DNA of 27,270 nt from assembly GCA_002314715.1 (NCBI GenBank), contig DCGY01000027.1, positions 1 through 27,270 of the forward strand, given 5' to 3'. The notes beneath the pieces were generated by a model. It worked only from the letters and a program-made list of their open reading frames with translations, searched no databases and had not been told where the DNA came from. The stretch's first letter is position 1, and every line of letters begins with the position of its first letter. Positions 1 to 6,832 of the stretch are shown here, piece by piece. This stretch comes from Lachnospiraceae bacterium UBA1766. GTDB lineage: Bacteria; Bacillota; Clostridia; Lachnospirales; Lachnospiraceae. Both the position numbers and the translations under genes were made by a program.

Positions 1-287
1 TCCTCGGAGAAGTCCTGATGTCCCGGTGTGTCCAAAATATTAATACAATAGCCATCATATTCAAACTGCAATACGGAAGAAGTAACAGAAATACCTCTCT
101 CTTTCTCAATTTCCATCCAATCGGAAACCGCATGGCGCGCAGTTGCCTTACCCTTTACGCTACCCGCAAGATTAATCGCTCCTCCGTAAAGCAAAAACTT
201 CTCTGTCAAAGTCGTCTTACCGGCATCCGGATGGGAAATAATCGCAAAGGTACGTCGTCTGTTTATCTCTTCTGTGTAATTAGCCAC
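1..287 (-). CDS. prfC: Peptide chain release factor 3, N-terminal part (cut by window edge)
   Basis: The minus strand encodes 95 codons of a translational GTPase that run off the left edge. RF3 is a cytoplasmic GTPase that recycles RF1/RF2 from the ribosome after peptide release. Visible GTPase motifs are G1 SHPDAGKTT (about residues 18-26), the switch-I/G2 stretch RGISVTSS (64-71) and G3 DTPGHQDF (86-93). ISVTSSVLQF after the G2 region, together with the N-terminal RRTFAIISHPDAGKTT, is typical of RF3 rather than of EF-G or LepA. No ATG is available; the start is GTG at 287, ten bases after a GGAGG ribosome binding site. That site lies in the 20-bp gap after deoB, so the two genes are probably co-transcribed. 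The remaining domains are outside the window. Confidence 0.93.
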   Translation of the reverse strand, partial: MANYTEEINRRRTFAIISHPDAGKTTLTEKFLLYGGAINLAGSVKGKATARHAVSDWMEIEKERGISVTSSVLQFEYDGYCINILDTPGHQDFSE

Positions 288-307
288 TTCTATTTATCCT
301 CCAAAAT

Positions 308-1465
308 CTAATTCAGCATATCCTGCCCGCAAAGATTTGCAGGCACATCAAGATATTGTAACACAGTTGCTGCAATATCTGCAAAGGTTTTTCTTGTTCC
401 CAGGTTTACAGGTGTTATTTTTTCTCCATAAACGATGATTGGGGTATACTCTCTTGTATGATCGGTGGTCCTGGTATAAGCAGGGTCACAACCATGATCG
501 GCGGTAATCATAAGAATATCGTCCTCTCTCATTTTCCCCATAATATCCGGAAGCTTCTCATCAAAATAAGCCAAAGCCTTGGCATATCCGTCCACGTCCC
601 TGCGATGACCGTATAGCATATCATAATCCACTAAATTGATAAAGCAAAGGCCTTCAAAATCCTCGTCCAAATACTCCAGAGTTTTCTCAATTCCTTCCTC
701 GTTTCCCTTGGTATATACGGCTTCTGTCATACCTCTATGCGCAAAAATATCCTGAATCTTGCCTACCCCGATTACTGTTTTTCCATCCGCTTTTATTACA
801 TCCAGCATCGTGTCTCCGGTAGGTTCCAGGGAAAAATCGTGTCGATTGGAGGTTCGCTTAAAATTGGTTTTATCCGTACCAATAAAGGGGCGCGCAATCA
901 CTCGTCCTACTCCATGCTCTCCCACAAGAATCTCCCTGGCTATTTTGCAATACTCGTATAGTTGCTCCAACGGAACAATTTCCTCATGTGCTGCGATTTG
1001 AAATACACTGTCCGCAGAAGTATATACAATCAGATCACCAGTTTTTAAATGTTCTTCTCCATAATCCGCAATTACCTGCGTTCCGGAATAGGTTTTATTG
1101 CACAAAACACCCCGACCGGTTCGCTTTGAGAATTCTTCCAAAATGTCTTTTGGGAATCCGTTTGGATAAGTGGGCAACGGATCTTTTGAAATAATGCCTG
1201 CAATTTCCCAGTGTCCAATGGTGGTATCTTTCCCCTTGGAGCTTTCTGTCATTCGTCCATAGGCTGCCATCGGTGCTTCCAAATTTTCAAACAAATTCAC
1301 TCCGTCAATATGAAATAAGCCCAGTTTTTTAAAATTCTCCATATGAAAAAAAGGGCTTTTGGATACACTTCCCAGGGTATTCACTCCAAAATCCCCAAAG
1401 TCCGGTGCATCCGGCATAGCCCCAATTCCAAAGCTGTCCAATACAATCAAAAACACTCTTCTCAT
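308..1465 (-). CDS. deoB: Phosphopentomutase
   Basis: A 385-residue protein of normal length for DeoB, which interconverts (deoxy)ribose-1-phosphate and (deoxy)ribose-5-phosphate in nucleoside salvage. It has the alkaline-phosphatase-superfamily metal site: Asp10 in VLDSFGIG, the DYDMLYGHRRD segment, and TADHGCDP and TTDHTREYTP near the C-terminus. GKDTTIGHWE (about residues 78-87) carries the active-site Thr that is phosphorylated in this family. The ATG at 1465 follows GCGAGG. An earlier out-of-frame ATG reads ATG-AAA-TGA and is not a gene start. It sits between the spoIIIA operon (85 bp upstream) and prfC (20 bp downstream). Its neighbours give no sign of the usual purine-nucleoside phosphorylase or thymidine phosphorylase partners. 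Confidence 0.96.
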   Translation of the reverse strand: MRRVFLIVLDSFGIGAMPDAPDFGDFGVNTLGSVSKSPFFHMENFKKLGLFHIDGVNLFENLEAPMAAYGRMTESSKGKDTTIGHWEIAGIISKDPLPTYPNGFPKDILEEFSKRTGRGVLCNKTYSGTQVIADYGEEHLKTGDLIVYTSADSVFQIAAHEEIVPLEQLYEYCKIAREILVGEHGVGRVIARPFIGTDKTNFKRTSNRHDFSLEPTGDTMLDVIKADGKTVIGVGKIQDIFAHRGMTEAVYTKGNEEGIEKTLEYLDEDFEGLCFINLVDYDMLYGHRRDVDGYAKALAYFDEKLPDIMGKMREDDILMITADHGCDPAYTRTTDHTREYTPIIVYGEKITPVNLGTRKTFADIAATVLQYLDVPANLCGQDMLN

Positions 1466-1535
1466 TTCATACCTCGCCTTCTAAACGTAGACTTTATCTT
1501 TTCGAATTTCAAAACAGGAGATAAAAACCGTAATT

Positions 1536-1564
1536 ATTATATCACATTTTTCAATCATTGACTA
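1536..1564 (-). promoter_or_regulatory. Possible vegetative promoter for deoB-prfC
   Basis: On the minus strand a perfect -10 box TATAAT (1536-1541) lies in the gap between spoIIIAH and deoB. At 17 bp spacing the -35 position reads TAGTCA (1559-1564), a poor match to TTGACA that overlaps the end of spoIIIAH. A promoter here would let deoB and prfC be expressed outside sporulation, which their housekeeping roles require. The call rests mostly on the -10 box. Confidence 0.4.
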
Positions 1565-2333
1565 CCGTACTGATGATAATATCCTCTGCCGAAATCTGTG
1601 TTTTTCTTTTTACAATGTCCTCAATTTGAGCTCTCTGTGCATCACTTAATTCCAAGGCATTGACTACCACATCCACGCCTTCCTCGCTGATGCTTACCAC
1701 CACATCCTGAAATCCTTTTGCTTCCAATAGAATTTCGGCTGCCGCTTCTTTTTCGGCCACCTCCGTCATTCCAACCATATGGTCAATTGCACTCTGTTTC
1801 TGGGCATCGTCCAATTCCACACTGTTGATAATCGCAAGCAAGGTTTCTTTGTTTCTGGCCCTGGTCTGTTCCTTTAAAAGCTTTGCATCCGCCAAAACCG
1901 CAATTCCTTCCGCACCGGTAAACACAGCCTCTCCCGGAATCTCTCCGTCAATGGGTGTACTCAAATCCATTCCACTTGCCAAATAATTTTCTTCCTGTGT
2001 CACCACATCCTGATCGAAGCTTTCAATTTCCACCATTCCTTCACTGTTCAGAACCGTCTCATCCACCAACTGCAATTCTTCACCGGAAAGATCGATTAAC
2101 GTATCTGCAAATTCCCCGGCCAACTCCTTGGTATCCTCCAATTGATTCGCAACGGACGTAAAGTTATTTGTAATGACTCCATCCGCCGCTACCTGCTGTG
2201 CCGTTTCTTCATCCTCCAATGTCAGATATTCCTTTTCCAAATCCTTTCCGGAAAACTGCAAATATCCTGCAATGGCCAACATCAAGGCCAGCGCTGTAAT
2301 CATTAGCTGGTTTTTCTTTAATATTTTTTTCAC
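1551..2333 (-). CDS. spoIIIAH: Stage III sporulation protein AH
   Basis: A 260-residue protein with one N-terminal membrane segment (about residues 9-26, MITALALMLAIAGYLQF) and a long, acidic extracytoplasmic part. SpoIIIAH, made in the mother cell, meets SpoIIQ from the forespore and forms part of the feeding-tube channel across the intermembrane space. The C-terminal roughly 100 residues carry the YscJ/FliF-like ring-building fold of the family (SVELDDAQKQSAI, AAEILLEAKGFQDVVVSI, VVNALELSDAQRAQIEDIV). The start is GTG at 2333 after AAAGGA with seven-base spacing. It is the last spoIIIA gene, 61 bp after spoIIIAG. No clear terminator follows. Confidence 0.93.
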   Translation of the reverse strand: MKKILKKNQLMITALALMLAIAGYLQFSGKDLEKEYLTLEDEETAQQVAADGVITNNFTSVANQLEDTKELAGEFADTLIDLSGEELQLVDETVLNSEGMVEIESFDQDVVTQEENYLASGMDLSTPIDGEIPGEAVFTGAEGIAVLADAKLLKEQTRARNKETLLAIINSVELDDAQKQSAIDHMVGMTEVAEKEAAAEILLEAKGFQDVVVSISEEGVDVVVNALELSDAQRAQIEDIVKRKTQISAEDIIISTVVND

Positions 2334-2394
2334 GTTACTGTCCTTTCTGTGTTTCTACTGTATTGTATGTCTGTCCGAAAGGATTTATTCCGGC

Positions 2395-2982
2395 TTAGCT
2401 TTTCATTTTTACAACCTTTACCTTATGTGCCTCTATCCCAAATAAAGCGCCTACAATTTCCACAATATCGTTATTCACATGCCCCGTACCGGCTCCCTGG
2501 GCCACGACAACAACTCCCTGCACTTTCGGGTATACCGTTTTTGAAATCAAAGGAGAATCCTTCGATTCGCTTTCCTCCTTCTCCTCCGTCACGATCCGGC
2601 TTCCTCCCGCAGAATCCGATTCCTGTGTTCTTTTCGCTTCTCTTTTTATTTCCTTTTCGATGATAATTTCTTCCGAGCATTCCAGTGTTATCATCACCTG
2701 TACTTTTCCCACACCGTACATCTGTGCCAGAATTTTTTGCAATCGATTTTCCATCTCCTCTGTTTGAGAGGCTTTCTCCTTTTCCTCCTGTTCCAATCCA
2801 ACGCTATCGTTTTTCGTATCCTGAAATACATTTTCAAGCAGGGAGCTTTGCGTACTTTTGTCCCCCTTTCCCATAGGCATTGCAATAATAAGCAGACATA
2901 TTCCGGCCAAAACAAAAAGCAAAAAATTCTCTTTTCGAAAGATGTTCTTCCATGTTTTTGTTTCCACTTTTCCTTCTTTCAT
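2395..2982 (-). CDS. spoIIIAG: Stage III sporulation protein AG
   Basis: A protein of about 195 residues with a single N-terminal membrane segment (FLLFVLAGICLLIIAMPMG), a charged Glu/Lys-rich linker and a C-terminal ring-building domain (MYGVGKVQVMITLECSEE, then VYPKVQGVVVVAQGAGTG and IVGALFGIEAHKVKVVKM). SpoIIIAG forms the large ring of the mother cell-forespore channel. Two start codons lie six bases apart. The first (2988) is only two bases from the GGAGG site, while the second (2982) is eight bases away, so I choose the second. The GGAGG overlaps the spoIIIAF stop codon, indicating tight coupling. The Glu/Ser-rich insert between the two halves of the ring domain is common in the family. 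Confidence 0.93.
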   Translation of the reverse strand: MKEGKVETKTWKNIFRKENFLLFVLAGICLLIIAMPMGKGDKSTQSSLLENVFQDTKNDSVGLEQEEKEKASQTEEMENRLQKILAQMYGVGKVQVMITLECSEEIIIEKEIKREAKRTQESDSAGGSRIVTEEKEESESKDSPLISKTVYPKVQGVVVVAQGAGTGHVNNDIVEIVGALFGIEAHKVKVVKMKS

Positions 2983-2994
2983 ACCCATAACCTC

Positions 2995-3417
2995 CTACGG
3001 AATTCGAATCGGTTCAATTTGTATAACCTTGTTCTCTACATTCCTTCCTTCCGAATCCGTTTTTATGGAAATATACTCCCCGTTTTCTTCTGTCCACTGC
3101 CATTGCTTTACAGCTTTTTGTAATATCCGGTTTTCTATCGTTTCTGCCTCTGCCAAATAATCATCCTGTTTTGGGCTGTAATCCCCCAAAACACTTTCCG
3201 ATTTCTCCGATATGGCAAGATTTTCATACAACCGACGAAATTCCTCTCCCAAACCCTGTGTCTTTCTTAATGGTTGTAACAGAAGCACAACCGTAATCAG
3301 TCCTACCAGGGTTTTAAAGTAGCGATCATACACTTTGGCCGGTTGTAAGAATAATAATAGTTGCGATAAAAGCAAAAAAATACATAATCGCTTTATCAAT
3401 AACACGATTTCCTGCAT
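2995..3417 (-). CDS. spoIIIAF: Stage III sporulation protein AF
   Basis: A 140-residue protein starting at MQEIVLLIKRL. Two hydrophobic segments lie near the N-terminus (about residues 5-25 and 32-50), followed by a soluble domain ending in ENKVIQIEPIRIP. SpoIIIAF is a membrane component of the SpoIIIA-SpoIIQ channel. The open frame extends 39 codons further upstream, but that stretch lies inside spoIIIAE and does not look like a membrane-protein start. The ATG at 3417 overlaps the spoIIIAE stop (TAATG), a standard arrangement for translational coupling. Identity rests on membrane topology plus order in the operon, since the family is poorly conserved. Confidence 0.88.
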   Translation of the reverse strand: MQEIVLLIKRLCIFLLLSQLLLFLQPAKVYDRYFKTLVGLITVVLLLQPLRKTQGLGEEFRRLYENLAISEKSESVLGDYSPKQDDYLAEAETIENRILQKAVKQWQWTEENGEYISIKTDSEGRNVENKVIQIEPIRIP

Positions 3418-4475
3418 TACAGATTTCTCCCGGTAGATAGAATTAAAATAGCCAAAAACACAAAAAACAGAGCATTTGCAGTGGTAATGCCCTTCAAAAG
3501 TAGTTCCCCTGCGCAACTCAGCTGATGAATGCACTGAACAATTCGTTTATCTGCTACAATTCCCAATATAGCCGCAGCAAGTTTCAACATCATTACCATA
3601 ATCAAAACATGTAAAATAGGAAGTGCACAAAGTACCACCAGCAAAATTAACAACAGGATGCCGATACCGTTTTTGATTACAACAGCCGATTCCATAACCA
3701 GTTCCCAAACGCCCTCCACACCTTGTCCGATTCCAGGAATCATGGAGGCTGTTTTTTTCACAACCTGCGTCTTCATTTCATCCAAAAGAGGACTTAACAT
3801 GGCCTGCAACATGCTGACGCCGCAGATTAGTCCCAACATCCCCTTCATAGCCCATTGCAATCCTTTTTCCAAGAAAGAAATACAAAACCGAAATCGTTCC
3901 TCCTGCCATAGACTGTTTACATAATTCAAAAGTACGGATATGGTGATTCCCGGTAAAATAAAAGCTTTTAAAATCGTTTCGATTACCCAAATCACCAGTA
4001 GCATGACTTGATAAGAAGTCTGAACCGTCACTTGCCCCGAAGTCATACCAACGGCCACCAAATAGGGCGGAATCATCAATTGTATAAAAAGAACCGTCTT
4101 CTCCAAGGCGTTTTGAACCACGGTAAACATATACAAATAACACTTGGACAAAACGGCTATCAACAAAAAAAGAAAGACATAAAAGCACAAATCCGCAACC
4201 TGATGTTTATCAAAAACCGAAATCATCTGAGACAATACCACCGAAAGGATTCCAATCATTAAAATCCATACGAATGCCTCATATACATCCGGAATCCCTC
4301 CCAGGACCCCTTGTCCGATTCCACGGAAAAGGATTTTCAAAGCTTCTTTCACGTCACCGGCCAAAATCATTTGCAGCAGGGAAGCAAAGGAATCCTCCCG
4401 TTCCTCGAACAAACGCTGAAAACCTTCCGTCATATCCTGTATGGGAAGTTCTTCCAAAAGTAACTCCATTGACAT
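3417..4475 (-). CDS. spoIIIAE: Stage III sporulation protein AE (short N-terminus)
   Basis: A 352-residue multi-pass membrane protein, the largest integral membrane part of the SpoIIIA channel. Hydrophobic segments include VYEAFVWILMIGILSVVL, LCFYVFLFLLIAVL, a long segment around QVMLLVIWVIETILKAFILP, GILLLILLVVLCALPILHVL and ALFFVFLAILILS. The start is well fixed: AGGAG overlaps the spoIIIAD stop and lies six bases before ATG 4475. Family members that I know, such as the roughly 400-residue Bacillus protein, usually begin with a cleavable signal peptide; this one starts directly with the amphipathic part (MSMELLLEELPIQDM) and has none. It is read here as intact but short. It overlaps spoIIIAF by one base. 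Confidence 0.92.
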   Translation of the reverse strand: MSMELLLEELPIQDMTEGFQRLFEEREDSFASLLQMILAGDVKEALKILFRGIGQGVLGGIPDVYEAFVWILMIGILSVVLSQMISVFDKHQVADLCFYVFLFLLIAVLSKCYLYMFTVVQNALEKTVLFIQLMIPPYLVAVGMTSGQVTVQTSYQVMLLVIWVIETILKAFILPGITISVLLNYVNSLWQEERFRFCISFLEKGLQWAMKGMLGLICGVSMLQAMLSPLLDEMKTQVVKKTASMIPGIGQGVEGVWELVMESAVVIKNGIGILLLILLVVLCALPILHVLIMVMMLKLAAAILGIVADKRIVQCIHQLSCAGELLLKGITTANALFFVFLAILILSTGRNL

Positions 4476-4484
4476 GTCAGGCTC

Positions 4485-4871
4485 CTATACTATTTTTTCT
4501 ATTTGCTCCAGCAACACGTAAAATATGGGGAGTCCGGACAATATCACAGACATTTTCCCTAAGATGTCCAATTGTTCCGAAAGCGTTTGAAAACCCGCAT
4601 CTTTACATACGCCGGAACAAAATTCACAGATATAGGTCATACCCGTCACCTTCAAAAGAATACCCAGATATTCTTTGCCGGCTCCCAATTCGGAAAGCAA
4701 TTCATTTAAATAGGACACAAATCCCTTTACCTGATTTAACGCGAATCCCAAAATAAGCATTCCCAGGCAAACTCCTATACCTAAGGAAAAACCGGTATGC
4801 TCTTTTTTGAAGGGAAGTGCCAGGAATACACCCACCAGACCCAAAAACGCTATTTTGATAATATAAGTCAT
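4485..4871 (-). CDS. spoIIIAD: Stage III sporulation protein AD
   Basis: A 128-residue, very hydrophobic protein with about four membrane segments, starting MTYIIKIAFLGLVGVFLALP. It belongs to the SpoIIIAC/AD family of small integral membrane proteins of the mother cell-forespore channel. The segment YLGILLKVTGMTYICEFCSGVCKDAGFQTL contains the conserved pattern of this family (Cys-rich loop and following amphipathic helix); the key residues are at roughly 69-98. AGGAG lies ten bases before the ATG and overlaps the end of spoIIIAC. Length is normal. Order between AC and AE supports the call. Confidence 0.92.
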   Translation of the reverse strand: MTYIIKIAFLGLVGVFLALPFKKEHTGFSLGIGVCLGMLILGFALNQVKGFVSYLNELLSELGAGKEYLGILLKVTGMTYICEFCSGVCKDAGFQTLSEQLDILGKMSVILSGLPIFYVLLEQIEKIV

Positions 4872-4886
4872 CTTTCACCGATCTCC

Positions 4887-5081
4887 TTAAAGAGAAAAAA
4901 GAGTTTGAATGGTTTCAAAAAGGCTGTATATGTATGGCACAATCCAACTCAGTACCAGAATCAGTCCGGCCAGACTGATGAGAAATGCATGTTCTTCTCT
5001 TCCGCTGTGCTTTAATACTTGTCCCAGAATTGTCACAAGAATACCGACTGCAGCAATCTTAAATATTACATTTACATTCAT
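4887..5081 (-). CDS. spoIIIAC: Stage III sporulation protein AC
   Basis: A 64-residue membrane protein with two transmembrane helices (IFKIAAVGILVTILGQVL and ISLAGLILVLSWIVPYIYSL), typical length and layout for SpoIIIAC. The central segment LKHSGREEHAFLISLAG matches the conserved KxxGR(xE) loop of the family. It is a small subunit of the SpoIIIA channel. The ATG follows a G-rich Shine-Dalgarno (GGGGGG then AAGAAA). It sits 23 bp after spoIIIAB and 15 bp before spoIIIAD. Confidence 0.93.
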   Translation of the reverse strand: MNVNVIFKIAAVGILVTILGQVLKHSGREEHAFLISLAGLILVLSWIVPYIYSLFETIQTLFSL

Positions 5082-5104
5082 TTTCTTCCCCCCATCTGAC
5101 TTAT

Positions 5105-5647
5105 CTATAAGAATATCAGCACCAAAAAAGCACCTGTCCCCACCCCAAAGGTCAATGCCAGTTTTCCATATTCCTTCCCCTTTTCCTGTAAAGCATTGGC
5201 CTTTTGCTGTAATTGTTTTTTGGTATTTTGGATTACTTCCAGCTGTAACTCGTTCTCATAAAATCCTTCCACGGGAAGGAAAGACAAAAATATGGTCTGT
5301 TCTTCCTCCTTTAAGGCAGTTTCCCGAAAATATTCCCGAAACTTATTTTTGATATAGCTTCCGTAGTGCTCCCCATATTCTGCTTTATAGTCTCTGCGAA
5401 GATCAAAAAGCAACTGCCGATAAGGGTCTTTCGCTTCCTTCTCCAATCCCTCCAGCGATTCCGCCAGTGTCTTTTTCCCATAACGGACATCACTTTGCAA
5501 AAGCTCCAACAAACCGCACAAATCCAGTATCTGTCGGACGCGAAGTCCGTAAGTCATATAGGTGCACATTCCCACGCCGCCTGTGCCCAGGATACAGAAA
5601 ATCACGCCTAATATCTTACATAAGCACCCAGTCATTTCCCAATTCAT
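5105..5647 (-). CDS. spoIIIAB: Stage III sporulation protein AB
   Basis: A 180-residue protein with a hydrophobic segment at each end (about 10-32, LCKILGVIFCILGTGGVGM; and the last 20 residues, LALTFGVGTGAFLVLIFL) and a helical cytoplasmic middle. The middle includes RVRQILDLCGLLELLQSDVRYG, the conserved N-terminal motif of SpoIIIAB, which resembles the type II/IV secretion protein GspF/PilC. It is thought to work with the ATPase SpoIIIAA at the base of the channel. The gene overlaps spoIIIAA by 32 bases if it starts at 5647. A second in-frame ATG (5635), after TTGGGAA, is also possible, and no strong Shine-Dalgarno decides between them. Confidence 0.91.
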   Translation of the reverse strand: MNWEMTGCLCKILGVIFCILGTGGVGMCTYMTYGLRVRQILDLCGLLELLQSDVRYGKKTLAESLEGLEKEAKDPYRQLLFDLRRDYKAEYGEHYGSYIKNKFREYFRETALKEEEQTIFLSFLPVEGFYENELQLEVIQNTKKQLQQKANALQEKGKEYGKLALTFGVGTGAFLVLIFL

Positions 5648-6524
5648 TTTTTCGAAAACAGCCTTTCACTCCAAAATGATTATTACAATTTTCCAGAACC
5701 AGTACACGTTGAAACAAATACTCCATCCCGATGTATTCCCGAAACCGATAAAAAAAGTCTTCCAACGAAGCGCCATGGGCCGTGGCCAGTACATGAATCC
5801 CACAGGCGCACGCTTTTCCCAGACACTCCAGTTCCTCCAGTCTGCCCAATTCATCCACTGCCAGAACCTCCGGCCGCATAGAACGAATCAGAAGTTCCAT
5901 TCCGGCCATTTTGGGGCACCCTGCCAACAAATCCGTTCGCATTCCCAAATCATTTTGCGAAATGCCTCTAATGGCCCCGCTCAGTTCAAGTCGCTCATCG
6001 ATAACCGAAACATTTCGTCCCCTGTCAAACCGGTTTCCGTCGGAAATCACACGAATCAGGTCCCGTAGCAATGTGGTTTTTCCACCACCCGGCGCAGATA
6101 AAAGTAATGTATTTTGAAAATGTCCTGTTTCATACAAATATGGCAGCACCTGATCTGCTACACCTTTCACTTCATGAGCAATTCGGATATTCATGGCTTG
6201 TACATACTTCAAGGTACGAATTTGACCATTGGAATCCAACACCACAGTTCCGCTTAACCCGATTCGATGTCCTTCCGGCGTAGTCAAAAAACCTTGCCGT
6301 ATTTCATCTTCATAAGCATACATGGAATGATTACACAAATGGGCAAACAACCTTCCAATATCTTCCCGCGAAATAATTCGCTTCATAAGTTTTCGTTCCA
6401 TACCATCCTGCAGTAAAAAAACGGGGCTGTTGACTCGCAGTCGTATTTCCTGCAATCCCATGGCATATTTTTCTATTTCTTCTCCGATTTCCCGCATTTC
6501 GCCGGGGAATAAGCATCCCATCAT
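5616..6524 (-). CDS. spoIIIAA: Stage III sporulation protein AA (ATPase)
   Basis: A 302-residue cytoplasmic ATPase of the secretion-ATPase type that powers or assembles the SpoIIIA channel. Walker A is SAPGGGKTT (about 143-151) and Walker B is EVLAVDELG (about 219-227). Between them lie VIDERLELSGA and the NDLGMRTDLL segment characteristic of SpoIIIAA. The N-terminal part has the usual EIRLRVNSPVFL motif. AGAGGTGA precedes two adjacent ATGs (6524 and 6521); the first is used here. It is the first gene of the eight-gene spoIIIA operon, and a candidate sigma-E promoter lies just upstream. The length is close to that of the Bacillus protein. Confidence 0.96.
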   Translation of the reverse strand: MMGCLFPGEMREIGEEIEKYAMGLQEIRLRVNSPVFLLQDGMERKLMKRIISREDIGRLFAHLCNHSMYAYEDEIRQGFLTTPEGHRIGLSGTVVLDSNGQIRTLKYVQAMNIRIAHEVKGVADQVLPYLYETGHFQNTLLLSAPGGGKTTLLRDLIRVISDGNRFDRGRNVSVIDERLELSGAIRGISQNDLGMRTDLLAGCPKMAGMELLIRSMRPEVLAVDELGRLEELECLGKACACGIHVLATAHGASLEDFFYRFREYIGMEYLFQRVLVLENCNNHFGVKGCFRKNELGNDWVLM

Positions 6525-6542
6525 TTTCTTTCACCTCTTCAC

Positions 6543-6570
6543 AATATATGTGTTCTTGTCCAAAATATTC
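6543..6570 (-). promoter_or_regulatory. Candidate sigma-E promoter of the spoIIIA operon
   Basis: On the minus strand, GAATATT (6564-6570) and CATATATT (6543-6550) are separated by 13 bp. These resemble the sigma-E consensus that I recall (-35 KMATATT, -10 CATACAHT), with one mismatch in the -10 element. They lie about 20-45 bases upstream of spoIIIAA, whose operon is sigma-E dependent in Bacillus and clostridia. No good sigma-A pair is seen in the same gap. Confidence 0.65.
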
Positions 6571-6618
6571 CAAATACAATTTCATGCAAACATACTTGTA
6601 TTTGTTTATTTTTCCAAC

Positions 6619-6655
6619 AAAAAAAGAAGATCTCAGGTATTTTCCTAAGATCTTC
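6619..6655 (-). terminator. Rho-independent terminator ending the mannan operon
   Basis: Read on the minus strand, arms GAAGATCTTAGG and CCTGAGATCTTC (one T-G wobble, six-base loop) occupy 6626-6655 and are followed directly by seven T residues (6619-6625). It lies just after the small Cys-rich gene and before the spoIIIA promoter, so it separates the two operons. Confidence 0.92.
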
Positions 6656-6662
6656 CCATAAA

Positions 6663-6818
6663 TCATTTTTCTTCTTTATTCTTATCACACCCCATGGCAC
6701 AACGGCTACAATCTCCGCCGCAGGAAGGGTGCTTTCCCGCACGTATATCACGAATAATACAGGCACCGGAAACAACCACTGCAAGAAACAGCAATCCAAT
6801 AATTATATAGTTCCCCAT
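6663..6818 (-). CDS. Small Cys-rich membrane protein (FeoB-associated type)
   Basis: A 51-residue protein found by reading the minus strand between the transglutaminase gene and the terminator. It has one N-terminal transmembrane helix (MGNYIIIGLLFLAVVVSGAC), a short basic stretch (IRDIRAGKH) and a Cys cluster CGGDCSRCAMGC (Cys33, 37, 40, 44; spacing C-x3-C-x2-C-x3-C), then a charged tail. This layout matches the FeoB-associated Cys-rich membrane protein family, normally found beside the ferrous iron transporter FeoB; the function is unknown, and metal binding is inferred from the cysteines. No feo gene is in the window. AAAGGA lies six bases before the ATG, within 15 bases of the transglutaminase stop, so it is probably the last gene of the operon. 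Confidence 0.82.
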   Translation of the reverse strand: MGNYIIIGLLFLAVVVSGACIIRDIRAGKHPSCGGDCSRCAMGCDKNKEEK

Positions 6819-6832
6819 CTGCAATCCTTTCG

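Noticed and set aside
18..311. 97-codon plus-strand open frame at the left edge
   Set aside because: It is the antisense of prfC, whose GTPase motifs are unmistakable on the minus strand.
308..1465. DeoB as the missing mannose-1-phosphate mutase
   Set aside because: It has the alkaline-phosphatase-type phosphopentomutase fold and lies in a separate transcription unit beyond the sporulation operon; nothing links it to mannose.
1493..1525. Inverted repeat TTTATCT/AGATAAA between spoIIIAH and deoB as a terminator
   Set aside because: The arms are AT-rich, the loop is long and no T-run follows.
2349..3160. Several plus-strand open frames of 100-128 codons over spoIIIAF-AG
   Set aside because: They are shadows of well-supported minus-strand genes, have no family features and lack ribosome binding sites.
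3418..3534. N-terminal extension of SpoIIIAF
   Set aside because: These 39 codons lie inside spoIIIAE; the ATG overlapping the spoIIIAE stop is the normal coupled start.
6539..6799. 86-codon minus-strand open frame between spoIIIAA and the transglutaminase gene
   Set aside because: It crosses the terminator and overlaps, in another frame, the 51-residue Cys-rich gene that has a good ribosome binding site and family motif.
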